A stretch of 64,000 nt of DNA from Raphanus sativus (lineage: Eukaryota; Streptophyta; Magnoliopsida; Brassicales; Brassicaceae), in assembly GCF_000801105.2 (NCBI RefSeq), contig NC_079516.1, positions 50,699,265 through 50,763,264 on the forward strand. The letters are read 5' to 3'. Made by a program: the position numbers and the translations under genes. The stretch's first letter is position 1; every line of letters starts with the position of its first letter. The notes under the pieces were generated by a model. It saw nothing but the letters and a program-made list of their open reading frames with translations, did not search any database and had not been told where the DNA came from. Shown one piece after another: positions 36,810 through 48,097 of the stretch.

Positions 36810-37762
36810 AAACTAATGATTTTACGATTTAATTTGATTTTATGATTTAATTTTTATAATTTTCTAAAAATATGTATATATTTTTGAAATATTTTTAATT
36901 TAAATGAAATTTCAAAATTTGAAATGTCATAATTGAATATATTTATTTTAATGATGATTTATGAGTTATTACCATATTTTTAAAAAGTCCAAAAATATAA
37001 ATCGACAATAAATGTAATACATGAGTTATTACCATATTTAAAAAGTTTACCAAAAATATAAATTAACATTAAATATAATTTTCCATGTCATATTAATCTA
37101 TAAGACATATCAATTTTAGTAGCCATGCTATATTACTTTTGTGAAAATGATTGTAGAAGACATGTGGTAAAATCACTTCTCAAATATAATCTAGGGGATG
37201 AAAATTTTATAATTGTCAAAAATTAAAATTAAAAAATATTTATAAAACTGTAGATATATATATAATAAACTAATAATTTTACGATTTAATTTGATTTTAT
37301 GATTTAATTTTTGTAATTTTCTAAAAATATGTATATATTTTTGAAATATTTTTAATTTAAATGATATTTTGAAATTTAAAATGTCATAATTGAATATATT
37401 TATTTTAATGATAATTTATGAGTTATTACCATATTTTTAAAAAGTCCAAAAATATAAATCTAAAATAAATGTAATATATAAGTTATTACCATATTTTAAA
37501 AAGTTTACCAAAAATATAAATTAACATTAAGTATAATTTTCCATGTCATATTAACCTATAAGATATGTTATCAATTTTATTAGCCATGTCATATTATTTT
37601 TGTGAGAATGATTGTAGAGAAGACATGTGGCAAAAATTGTCCATGTCATATTAATTTATAAGACATGTCATCAATTTTAATAGCCATGTCATATTATTTT
37701 TGTGAGAATGCTTGTAGAGAAGACATGTGGCAAAATCACTTCTCAAATATAGTCTAGGGGAT
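36448..37762 (-). mobile_element. AT-rich Helitron-like block with internal duplication
   Basis: On the minus strand the block ends with a hairpin (CTGCACCATGTGCAG, 36460-36474 on plus) followed by CTAG (36448-36451) and T, a Helitron 3' terminus. Its right limit is uncertain; the sequence CTAGGGGATG at 37191-37200 and 37753-37762 closes two tandem copies of a ~480-560 bp unit. No coding sequence is present. Confidence 0.5.
36727..37762. repeat. Tandem duplication, ~475 and ~560 bp
   Basis: Unit 1 (about 36727-37200) and unit 2 (about 37201-37762) share TAATTGTCAAAAATTAAAAT, ATTTTACGATTTAATTTGAT, ATTTATGAGTTATTACCATA and TTTCCATGTCATATTAA in the same order. Unit 2 has an extra internal copy of the CATGTCATATTA segment. 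Confidence 0.75.
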
Positions 37763-37809
37763 GTTTTTGAATTATGATTTTCACTCAGTTTACTAAATAA
37801 TAATCTATA

Positions 37810-37978
37810 CTCCCTATGTTTCATATTAGTTGGTGATTAAGTTTTTTGCTCAATTATTAAAAATGGTTAACTTTTGTTCAATAAAATATAATTGATTAAA
37901 AATACCAACAACAAGATTTTACATAGAAATCTGAAAACATTTTTTAAATAAAAACCAATTAAATTGAATCAGAGGGAA
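37810..37978. mobile_element. Stowaway-like MITE, TA target
   Basis: The left end CTCCCTATGTTTCAT and right end TTGAATCAGAGGGAA are imperfect inverted repeats. TA flanks both sides (37808-37809, 37979-37980), as expected for a Tc1/mariner Stowaway MITE. Confidence 0.55.
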
Positions 37979-40360
37979 TACTATTTTTTATTTATATATA
38001 AAACTAAATATAAAAACTATTTCTTTATTTTTTAAAGAGTTGGGGTCTCCAACCTTAATTTCTCAATCTAAATGTACAAATATTATATTTTATTAAATAC
38101 TTTAAATTTAGAAGAACTGTATTTGAAATTAACTATCATAATTTTGAGATATTCAAACAATATTTTACTGATTTATATATTTGTTATGTTTAGAAAAATC
38201 TTGGAAGAACTTTTCCTTTAAAATGTTTGTAGTGCCATAATTAGGTCTCAGTGTATTTGCAAAAAGAAAAATTATTAGCGTACAATGTATCTTTGGTGAG
38301 CTGAGATGTTGTTTTTAAACTATTTTTTAAAATAAATAACGATATTAAAAATACAAAAATTGCAATTTTATAATAAAAAATTAAACTTGAAAGATGGGCT
38401 GACTCAAAAATATATTTTAAGTTGCTTACCTGAAATAACTTTAACCGATCCGAAATAATAATTTAAAATCTGAAAAGAAATTCGACACTCTCATACTCAA
38501 AATTTAAATTGAGATGTTTTGATTTATGTTTCTCTTTCATCTGATCTATGTGATGAACAATGTTTTTTACCACGCCACCGTCCATCATTCTTCTTGTCGC
38601 CGCTAAAAATTGAGATGTTTTGATTTAAACTCCCAATCAATTTCATTAGTCTAAATTATTTATCTTAACTTCTGTCGTATTTGTTAATTTTTCCTTTTAT
38701 ATACGTCCTATTGTAAAAATTCATTACTTTATTGGTCATACATTAATTGTTTTCAAATTCACCCTCATGGTCATGCATTGTGCACTATTATCATATATAA
38801 TTGGAACGTAAATATTGGTTGGTAACCTTTATGAAATAAATGAAAACATAAAATAGAGTCTTGAGATATGTTCAACCAATAAATAACATGTGATCACATG
38901 TAGCAGTTGGTTCCTCCATTATAGTTTGTGTTAACGAGTCTTGGTTCATACATTAATTGTTTTCAACAGGGAGAGAACAACTAACTTTATTTTATTATAA
39001 CGATTAAGCAAACGATAACTATCATAACAATTCTAAAGTTTTCAAATCTATTTTAGTTTATATGATTCACAGGTTTTACATAACTTAAAATATGAACATT
39101 AACATTGTTTTTCTTAATTTAATAGAAGTATCAAGAAATTTCTCTCAACAATTTTTCTATAATGTTTTTGCTTCTATTCATGTAGAATTTCAGCGTGTTT
39201 ATTTTATTTTATTTTAATTGAAGTGAAATAAAAAGATAAAGATATATGAAAGAATGGGTGAAAAACTTACAATATATCTTAAAATAATATATTAGTATAT
39301 ACATATTTTAATATTTAACAATAACGAATAGAGGTGAGTATTGCTGAGGAAAATGAGATTTTCAATTCATTATGCATAAGTTTTCAAAAAAAAATATGAG
39401 AGATTTTAACATAAATAAACTTTTTAATCAAACATAAATAAACTATGAAATGATTCTCCCATCTATCAAAATTCCGACTGGCTGATTTGAAAAGACGGAA
39501 AATTCAGCATAAATCATATATATAAATTGAAATTTCGTAATCAAACTAGATTCTCTCAATGTTGGGATTCTCATGGGCACATGTCCCTCTGGCCCCTCTA
39601 TATGAGCATTCTGCTTCATCTAACAAACCGTTTTGCTGAACAAAATCTCTCAGGGTTCTTCGATCTTCCAAAAAAAACTAGATTCTGACTCATTTCTTAA
39701 AAGACTAGTATATTTTATGTTTTATATTTTTTCTAGAATTTATTTATTATATTTATATATCTATTGTTTTATCTTTAAATAAATAAAAGATAATAGTTGG
39801 AGTAAACCTATATTACTAAGTTATGTTCTTAATTTAATAGAACATGTGATATAATATTTAAGAAAATAGAAAGGATAAAATAACAAGCTAACTCACAAAT
39901 TAGTTGGGACTACCCTAGTATTAGTAATTGCCGAGACATGAATCATGGAGCTAACCAACATGAGAGCAGTATTGCTGATAACGTTGTTGATTGTTCTTTC
40001 TATGCTTAAGTGTTAACAAAAATATCCAGAACCAAAGACTAGTCTGAAAAAGGCTGGAAAATAAACAAATGAGGAATTGATCTAATGATTTTTTTTTTAA
40101 CGTAAGACAACTCTGATTAATTTGGCAGTTGTTCACTTTAACATCAGATTAATTAAGCAGATTTGTAAATAATACAGTTTTGTTTTGAACTAACCTAGAG
40201 TTTTTTAATGAGAAAAGAAGCCCAGTGCTCTATGCGAGACTAAATTGTAGTAGAACCAATTTGGATTTCTCTTATGAACGCAAAAAGGCAGAAATAATCA
40301 ACCTTGTTCTTTTAAACCTTCATTTAATCGGGTCCGAATCCAGATTGTGGCACAACGACA
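37979..40360. other. AT-rich intergenic DNA
   Basis: No intact gene. A GC-richer islet at 39546-39653 resembles a protease exon fragment and is listed separately. Short direct repeats (CATACATTAATTGTTTTCAA near 38740 and 38948) are present. Confidence 0.5.
39546..39653 (-). pseudogene. Possible papain-like cysteine protease exon fragment
   Basis: The minus strand reads LRDFVQQNGLLDEAECSYRG, then ARGTCAHENPNIERI, then stop. The pattern F-x-x-x-NGL-x-x-E-x-x-Y-x-G-x-x-G-x-C resembles the mid-domain NGGLxxEExYPYxGxxGxC segment of papain-family proteases. No flanking exons were found. Tentative. Confidence 0.35.
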
Positions 40361-40369
40361 ATGTTTATA

Positions 40370-42143
40370 GGGAAAATTGCCAATAGAGAACAAAAAAATA
40401 AGGGTGTTGTCCCTTTGGTATAAATTCATTTTTGTCCATTTTTTCTCTTTTCTACCCTTTGTATTTCTGAAAACTAATGAAAAAAATATTTTTGTGAATC
40501 AAAAAAATATTAAAAATATAAATAATTAATAAAACACCTATATACACAAGCTGGTATTTTTTCTTTTTTCAAAAAGTTAATAAATAAAAATTTGAAAATA
40601 CGTTCTACTAAATGTAGAATGTGCCTTCTACGGAAAATGGTATAGTAGAAAGCGATTTCTAAAATAAACACGTTCATCTACTATTTTTAGAATGTACATT
40701 CTACTATTTACTAATTTTCTAAAAAAGTGGAATGCGCATTCTACTAATTCTAAAGCTATCTACTTTTCGTCGAGAAGCATCTTCTACTTTTATTAAGTAT
40801 TCTAAATTTCGCAGAATGTATTTTCTAAAATGTACTCTTCCGTCTACTAAAAGTAGAAAGCATGTTCTAGATTTTTGTCAATCTTCTAAACTTTTAGAAT
40901 GCGCCTTCTACGGATAAGATTATCTGATTTTTGCGAAAATTAATGAAAATTTCAGTTAAGGAAATATTCTAAAAATCTCCTAAAAATATTCTAACTTCCT
41001 AAAACGTGTTATTTTCGATTTTACTTGTGAAAAGTTTTTAAAAAATAATTCTCTCTTGTCTTCTTCATTAATCTATGGTTTTTCCACAGTTTTTCTTTTG
41101 ATTTTTTTCACAAATTCTTGTTCTCTATGATACATATCTATACAACATGTGGTGTTTTGAAATTATTTGTAATTTTTTGTAAAGTTTTATTTTTATTTTT
41201 ATAAAGTTTGCAAATTTTATTTTTATTAAAAGTTTTATTAAAAACATTTTTAAAAGTTCTATTTTAATTAAAAAGTTAGATAAAATTTAAAAGGTTATAA
41301 CCATTTTAAACTTTTTATAAAAATAAAACTTTCTAAAATGTTTTTTATAAAGTTAGTTTAAAGTTTTTATGAATTTGTTTTTGTAAAGTTTTATTTTTAT
41401 TTTTATAAAGTTTAATTTTTTTATTTAATTAAAGTTTTATTAAAAACGTTTAAAACTTTTTATAAAAATAAAAATTTGTAAAATGTTTTTAATAAGTTTA
41501 TTTAATGTTTTTATTAAAAAAAATTGTAAATTATTTTTATTTTTACAAAGTCTATTTTTTAAAAAAAATTAAACCTTTTATTTTATTTTCCCTTTTTAAA
41601 ACGTTTTAAATTAAATTTCTAAAAAAATCTTTTAGTTTAATGTGTTTAATAAAAACTTTAACCAAACTTTATAAAATTTGTAAACTTTATAAAAATAAAA
41701 ATAAAACTTTACAAAAAGTTATTAATAAAAAGTTTAAACAAAATTTATAAAAATACATTTTAAATTTCTTTATTTTTATTAAAATTTTTGATAAAATTAA
41801 AAAGTTTATAAATATTTTAAACTTTTAATAAAAAATAAAACTTTGTAAAGTGTTGATTTAACTTTTTTTGTTAATTGTAAATTATTTTATTTTTATTTTT
41901 ATTAAGTTTTACAAAGTTTATTTTTATTAAAAAAATTTAAAAGTTTTTAGTTTTATTTTTCCTTTTTAAACGTTTTTAATTATTATTTGTTTTAAATTAT
42001 ATTAGCTTAATGTGTTTAATTAGATTAATCAAGGGTTAGTTTTGGGATTATGAAAGAAATTATACTAAAAAGACAACTAAATAATGGTTTTATACCATAG
42101 GGACAACCATGCTGAATTTTTGTTCCGTTTTGGTAATTTTCCC
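40370..42143. mobile_element. Non-autonomous Mutator-like element (MULE), 1774 bp, exact 9-bp target duplication
   Basis: The ~56-bp terminal inverted repeats lie at 40370-40425 (starting GGGAAAATTGCC and including TTGTCCCTTTGGTATAAA) and 42088-42143 (ending GGTAATTTTCCC). The 9-bp ATGTTTATA flanks both sides (40361-40369, 42144-42152). TIRs of this length with a 9-bp duplication are diagnostic of Mutator-like elements. The interior has no transposase: it is a GTAGAA/TTCTAC-rich array (40595-40915) followed by a very AT-rich region of shuffled AAAGTTTTATTTTTATT words (41150-42000). Confidence 0.92.
40595..40915. repeat. Degenerate GTAGAATG/CATTCTAC array inside the MULE
   Basis: Short words GTAGAATG, GCATTCTACT, AGAATGTA and CCTTCTACGGA recur in both orientations every 20-40 bp, so the segment could form many small stems. 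Confidence 0.65.
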
Positions 42144-42152
42144 ATGTTTATA

Positions 42153-42650
42153 CAAATCATTGATCTGGTCCAGATATAATCGAACTATACCGTCAAATAA
42201 AAATCACCAAAACGTAGAACATAGGTTATCAGACTATTGGATCGAGCGACACGATTTAAGGGGCTTAAAATTTAGAAGTTCCGATAAAATCTATGTAGGG
42301 TAGTCTCCATTGTCATCGACTAATGGGCTTTTCAGTGAATGGGCTTCATCGAGAGAACTTGGGGGACCAACGTCTTTCTGTTTTGCTAAATCGACAAAAG
42401 AGATCACTAGACACAAAGAAACACCTTAAATGAAGACACCAACCATTAGGACCAAAGAAAGAATAAAAATGCAACGTCACTGAAAATACAGACACCACAA
42501 AAGCATAAAGGTAAAGAGACCAATCACAGGAGATAACGCTGAGATAAGGCTTCTTACATCTACCATCACATATTCACGTTATTATTTATTCTATTTAAAA
42601 AAACTATATGTTATAACATTTCATCACTCGCCAAGCCGAAACAAATCAAA
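42153..42650 (+). promoter_or_regulatory. LHCB4.3 upstream region with I-box
   Basis: GATAAG (42543-42548), an I-box core of light-regulated photosynthesis genes, lies about 105 bp upstream of the start codon. A CCAAT motif lies near 42519. A TATTTAAA-like TATA box (42592-42599) is about 55 bp before the ATG. Function is inferred from motifs. Confidence 0.5.
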
Positions 42651-43866
42651 ATGGCTACCACCACTGCAGCTGCAGCCTCTGGTATCTTTGGAATCCGGAT
42701 CCAAGATCCAAGTTCCGGAGCCGGTAGAGTCCAAGCCAAGTTCAATTTCAGCTTCGGGAAAAAGAAAGCAGCTCCACCTCCGAAGAAAACCAAACAGGTC
42801 CAAAACGAAGGAGACCGACTAGTTTGGTTCCCCGGCGCAAACCCGCCGGAATGGCTAGACGGATCGATGATCGGAGACCGTGGATTCGACCCCTTCGGTT
42901 TAGGTAAACCGGCTGAGTATCTTCAGTACGATTTCGACGGGCTTGATCAAAACCTCGCGAAGAACGTGGCGGGTGAAATCCTTGGGGTCAGGCAGGAATC
43001 GAAGGAGATCAATCCGACGCCGTTTCAGCCATACACTGAAGTGTTCGGGATCGAACGTTTCAGAGAATGCGAGCTTATCCATGGAAGGTGGGCCATGCTT
43101 GGTGTTCTTGGGGCTCTTGCCGTCGAAGGTCTCACCGGCATCGCCTGGCAAGACGCCGGAAAGGTACGTTCATTTCTATCGTCACTAATGTAGTTGTCCA
43201 CGTGTCAGTCGTTGGAACTAGGATAATTAATTATAAATAAGAAGATGACAACGTTCTGCATGATCGACAAGAGTCGTTTAAGTATTAAAAGCATAGCAAA
43301 GTGTCCGAACATTGCATATCTGGAACATATAGTTGGTTCAGTTCGGTTGAAACAAAACTCAGTTTAATAATATAATAACTATATAAATATATAGTTGATC
43401 AAAAAAACACTATATAAATATATAATGCTAGTTAACATAATATATTCTATTACTATAATTTAATGCATTTTATATGGTTAAATTGTAAGCATCATATTTT
43501 GTTTTGTTTTTTGGTTCGGTTTGTTTCTTGTTGTCACACACCTACTAGGTGGAACTGGTGGAAGGTTCGTCGTATTTGGGACAGCCATTGCCGTTTTCCT
43601 TGACGACATTGATATGGATCGAGGTGTTAGTGGTTGGTTACATCGAGTTCCAGCGTAACGCTGAGCTGGATCCGGAGAAACGTATTTACCCGGGTGGGTA
43701 TTTTGACCCGTTAGGACTCGCGGCTGACCCAGCGAAGTTGGATACCTTGAAGCTGGCTGAGATCAAACACTCACGTCTCGCCATGATCGCATTCCTCATC
43801 TTTTCACTTCAGGCGGCCTTTACCGGCAAAGGCCCCATCAGCTTCCTCGCTACTTTTAGCAGCTAA
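42651..43866 (+). CDS. LHCB4.3: Photosystem II minor antenna CP29, LHCB4.3 (LHCB8) type
   Basis: CP29 is a monomeric chlorophyll a/b protein linking LHCII trimers to the PSII core in thylakoids. Two exons, 42651-43163 and 43549-43866, total 831 nt, 276 residues. An Ala/Thr-rich transit peptide ([18 protein letters not shown]) precedes the mature stromal N-terminus. The LHC helix-B motif [20 protein letters not shown] and the helix-A partner [18 protein letters not shown] carry the usual Glu-Arg pairs and chlorophyll ligands. [19 protein letters not shown] lies between. The protein ends early ([10 protein letters not shown]), lacking the tail of LHCB4.1/4.2; this is the known hallmark of LHCB4.3. 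Position matches At2g40100. Confidence 0.95.
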
Positions 43867-44129
43867 AATGAGCCTTTCTATCTTTGTGTTTCTATGTATG
43901 TTTTCTGAAACCATCTAAAACTAAAAATGTATGTTTATCTTAAAGAGGCTGTGATGTACTCTATCGACCGTGTTAAATCCGAACGAGTTTGTTATTGTTT
44001 TGGTGTTATTGGAATTGGGTTATCATATACTACAATGCACCACCTATTGATAGATCTCAACACAGATGATGGGCCGTAAAGAAGCCTAATGCTCAAATTT
44101 GGAGGCCTGTTATCTTGTTTTTGAGAGAA

Positions 44130-46451
44130 TCTATCTATATAAAAAAATGTTCTCTCTTTCCTCCTGATGACACGTCATCAAGTTGTTTAACGATAGCGCG
44201 ACACGCGTCCAAACGCAGGCGGTATTGTCGTTTCATTTGTGCGTTTATCTCTTGGGCTGGCAGTGTGTGTTTGGGCCTCTTTTTGTTACTTTTTCATCTA
44301 TTATCGCCCCAGGTGCAACATAAGGGAGAAACCCTAATTCATTTGGCAGAAACGAAGAAAAAAAAAAAACCAGACTTCTCTCTCCCTTCTTCGACGGCGC
44401 TGCAGCCTCCCCTGTCGATCCAGCTTCTTGCGCATGAACGGCTTCTTAATCATCCCCCTTAACGCGACGTCTTCAATGCTCTTCGTGTACCCTAAGCTCC
44501 GAATCGTAGTATATATAGGTGTGAAGTTTCTTCTCTTCACCTCATCCTCCCTTGCAAAGTATTTACATTAATCCTCTATTATTTCGAGATGGCTAACACC
44601 AGAGTCTTCTTCTCCGACCTGAAGTCCGGCCGGTGCAGCTCCTTCGTGGAGGCCAGGCTGCTCCGGTTCTGGGAGGCGAGGAACATCAAGCGTGGTGGTG
44701 AATTGATGTGGGTCAACATGCTTTTCGTCGATGTTAACGTAAGTCTCCTCACCGGAAAAAAGATTCTAAGAAAAAAATGATTACTCCGGCGAGCATCTCA
44801 TGTTTGATCGTGTTTTCGTCATTGTTGTCGTTGGATTTCTATTCGTTGTCTATGTTTTCCTCTCAGATTCTCCTACTGATTTTGTGTTTTTGCTCTGGTT
44901 TTGATGACGTCGGAGTCTACCATGATGCAAGCGAGTATCAGTGCCAGCCGGCTCTCAAGGTTTCAGTCTAAGCTCGCCGCCGGAAAGATGTTCTCTGTTT
45001 CCGGTTTTGATGTGTCACGATGTGCTATGAATTTCCGGTTATCCGACTCTCCTCTGATGTTCCGGTTTAATGACACGACAAAGTTTGAGGAGTTGATTGA
45101 ACCGGTATCGCCGTTGCCTCTGGAGTGCTTTCGTTTCCGCAATCAGACCGAACTGGTGGGATTAGCCAACACCAACACGCAGCTGCCAGGTGGAGTTCAT
45201 TAGTCCAATTTGATCTTATTTGTTTTCTACTTGTCTAACTTCCTACATGTTTTGCTCCGTCGTAGACATCATCGGTGAGATCACCTTGGTGAAGAGTACG
45301 GTGTGTGATACGCCCGGAGAGAAGAATCATGTAATGGCAACCATCAGGCTTGATAGGTATCTATTGACATTCCAGAATTTTCCATTTAGATAAAAATTGT
45401 GAATTTTATTTCCAAGACACTGACTTTCCTGTTTTCTCGCGTACAACCATTGTTCCTATTTCCAGTGATACAACCGTCACTCTGAGTTTTTTCGACGCCC
45501 AAGCTGTAGCTTTCCACAGGAAGCTTGAAGACATGAACGGTGATCCGAGGGTGATTGTTGCTACAAGCGTTAACCCAAAGATGGTTGGAGGTACAGTGTT
45601 GACTGATCCAAAATTCAGTTGTTATTATATCATCGTTGTACTAACCATGTTGGTCTCGAAGCAAGTTAAGCGGACTTTGCATGAAGTTCCAATCATAAAG
45701 AGGAGAACATATGGGACAAACATGATCCTTATCATGCCACCAAGATCATGCAACCTTAAAGACAGAAAGAAGAGATGCACAAAGTGCTTTTACTACAAGG
45801 AGATGGAGAAATTCCTCGAACTTGTGTACCGTGGCTAGGATCACAAGACAAGAAGAAAAAAATAAAACGCATTCCAATCCACGTTTAAATTACAAATGTT
45901 ACCTTTCTATTTTTCCTTTTACTGCATTGTCTTGCATCACTCCATATCTAAATTTAAATTAGCTGGTTCCATATCTTATATGTTATCTACCAATCACACT
46001 TACTATTTCCCATTATAGTTTAAAAACCAAAAAACAAAAAAAAACAAAAACATAAAATAATTCAATTACTTTTCTAAATGATAGTTATTGGTTAACAACG
46101 GCATAACTAAATTTCTTATGGGCTATGCGCACATCAAAACCATATGATGCAACTTAATGGGTTTATAACATGGATAATATTTTACATCACCACCGTCCAA
46201 TATCCTATAGTATTAAACGTTAACACTACAACCAAGCTTCCGACGGCCATACCCATTACCCAACAACAATAAAAGTTTAGAAACCAGATAAATAATGGAA
46301 AACACTAAAATAACCACTTCAACAATATACAATTCATTTAAAAACTAACACATTTTAATAATATTCGTCACAATTACCTCTAATCACAATTAGACAACAA
46401 ATTAACAACATCAGAAATCAGAAGCCCGCGCGTAGCACGGGTCGGCCCTAG
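44130..46451 (+). mobile_element. Helitron (2322 bp) carrying an RPA1-like gene
   Basis: The 5' end TCTATCTATATAAAAAAATG follows a host A (44129). The 3' end is a GC-rich hairpin (46425-46441, CCCGCGCGTAGCACGGG) and CTAG (46448-46451) before a host T (46452). This is the full Helitron signature: TC start, subterminal hairpin, CTRR end, A^T insertion. It carries one intact spliced gene (44589-45838), no Rep/helicase, and sits between LHCB4.3 and the Ole e 1 gene. Confidence 0.85.
44589..45838 (+). CDS. Replication protein A1-like (DUF223 OB-fold) protein, Helitron-borne
   Basis: Four exons, 44589-44738, 44916-45189, 45266-45356 and 45466-45838, total 888 nt, 295 residues without a break. The N-terminal part is the first OB fold of plant RPA1-like proteins (MMQASISASRLSRFQSKLAA, MFSVSGFDVSRCAMNFRLSD, MFRFNDTTKFEEL). 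The second (DIIGEITLVKSTVCD, DTTVTLSFFDAQAVAFHRKL) corresponds to DNA-binding domain B. The C-terminus departs from the family after NPKMVGG and ends KCFYYKEMEKFLELVYRG with a few Cys residues but no complete zinc ribbon. Plant Helitrons often carry such genes, thought to bind single-stranded DNA during rolling-circle transposition. Confidence 0.8.
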
Positions 46452-46747
46452 TAATCAAATATGGTTTTGTTCCAACAAACCCTTTAGCCAATGGTGGCTT
46501 AATGCTTACTGACCAAACCCACAAATGGAGCCGAACTGATCAGTCTTTCTTGGTGTTGTTTCTGCTAACTACTACATTATTTTGACAAATGTAGTTAGCT
46601 AAAATAACATATTGATATCAGACAAAGAATAATAAAATCAAATGGAGTCGGCAAATTGACCATTTCCACTACTTACATACATCCTCCTCATACACACATG
46701 CTTATTTCATTTCTTAAGCAAAGTAAACATATTTAGACTTTTAAAAT

Positions 46748-47320
46748 ATGGAGATCTTCTTCATCTTATTCTTCTTCTTTGCCTTCTTCAACGGAGAATC
46801 CGTAGCTGCAGACAAGTTTTGGAGCAGAATAGAGATGGCTGAGATGAATGGCTATGGAGAACACAAACTCTCCTCTGTGGTTATCACCGGTTCTCTTCTA
46901 TGCAACTCCCCTGTTCCAGGTATTCTCTATACATGTATCTTTGCATATGAGCTTTTATGTTTTCATGACTAATCAGAGTAGCGACATGTTAAAGGGGCCA
47001 CTGTTGCCGTCAAGTGCCACACTGGTTTTAAAAAGAGATCGAACTGGATTAAAGCTGTGACTGATGACTTTGGAGAGTTTATCATCCATCTTCCTTCCCA
47101 TCTTCACGCAATTCCTCACCTCGAAAAGGCATGTTTCGTCAAACCAGTACATGTGCCCAAGCACTATCGTAGATGCTACAAAGCTTTCTCCAAATCTAAT
47201 ATACACAAAGGCATCAAACTTGTCTCGTCCAGTAACGGCTTTCGCGTCTACACATCAGGAACGATCAGGTTGCATGGACACAGTTCAAGAGCATCACAAG
47301 CTCGTAAAGCCGACATGTAA
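46748..47320 (+). CDS. Pollen Ole e 1 / extensin-family secreted protein
   Basis: Two exons, 46748-46919 and 46995-47320, total 498 nt, 165 residues. A hydrophobic signal peptide (MEIFFILFFFFAFFNGESV) is followed by the Ole e 1-like beta domain: SSVVITGSLLCNSPVPG, ATVAVKCHTGFKK, VTDDFGEFIIHLPSHLH. The cysteines seen (CNSPVPG, VKCHTG, KACFVKP, RRCYKAF) fit the disulphide pattern of the family. Such proteins are secreted to the cell wall; most have no known biochemical activity. The C-terminus is basic. In A. thaliana a gene of this family (At2g40113) lies just before PLC6, as here. Confidence 0.87.
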
Positions 47321-48097
47321 AACACACATGAAACAAGCATGCGGTACTTTTTATGGTCCCCACTTGGTTAGTTGGCGCTTAAGTCACATAACTTAAGTTC
47401 GAGTCTCTACATTGTTCATCAATTTCACAGTGTACAAACATAAACCTACCTTTCAGTACTTTTTGCTTTAACCTAGATCTTCAATACTTTTGCCACAACA
47501 TACATCAAATATGCTCATATAACATTTGCATGCATATATAATCAGATGAAAATTATTAGAGTGTATCTACTTGCCAAAAAGTGACATCAACAATATGTGC
47601 AAAACAAATCAAAATCCCTAATCACCGTGATGATGAGATGATTAAAGAAACTATGAAAGTTATTCCCAGATACTTGAAAAAAATAACTAAATACATATAG
47701 TTCATATTAGTAAGAGAAATTAAAGAACCTTTACTAAATAAAAGAATTAAGACTAAAATTAAGAATTACTGTTATTAGTAATTTGAACATATCTTTTCCT
47801 AGGAAATGAGGAAGCATATGTATTATAAGATTTTTTATTTTACCTTTTCACAAAATCAGTTTTAGCAAAAAGAAAATAAAAACGAAAAGGAAAGAATTTT
47901 CAAAAAGAGTGAAACGAAAATTAAAAAAAAAATTACAAAAAGACAAACGATCCCGCTTCAAAGCCTCCTGTTTTGTAGGAACTCTCCCTTCTCCTCTCTT
48001 CAATCTCGGAATCACCAAATCTCAGTTCTTCGATTTCCGAAGAACAAGTTCCTTGATTCGCAAGAAACCCCTAAATAATAAAAAAAAATATTTGACA
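47321..48097. other. Intergenic DNA and PLC6 leader
   Basis: A tRNA-like stretch (TTGGTTAGTTGGCGC ... AAGTTCGAGTCTC, about 47366-47408) lies just after the Ole e 1 gene but has no acceptor stem. The reading frame of PLC6 stays open upstream from an ATG at 47909; I treat this as 5' UTR. Confidence 0.5.

Noticed and set aside
45466..45838. Idea that the RPA1-like gene is truncated at a donor after MVGG
   Set aside because: A GT follows, but the exon remains open to 45838 and the total coding length stays a multiple of three, so read-through is the simpler model.
47366..47408. Possible tRNA gene or SINE after the Ole e 1 gene
   Set aside because: Box A- and B-like words are present, but there is no acceptor stem or anticodon arm, and no poly-A or target duplication was found.
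47909..48097. N-terminal extension of PLC6 from an upstream in-frame ATG
   Set aside because: The extra 63 residues are Lys-rich and unlike the family; [13 protein letters not shown] followed by the EF-hand-like region fits other plant PI-PLCs better.
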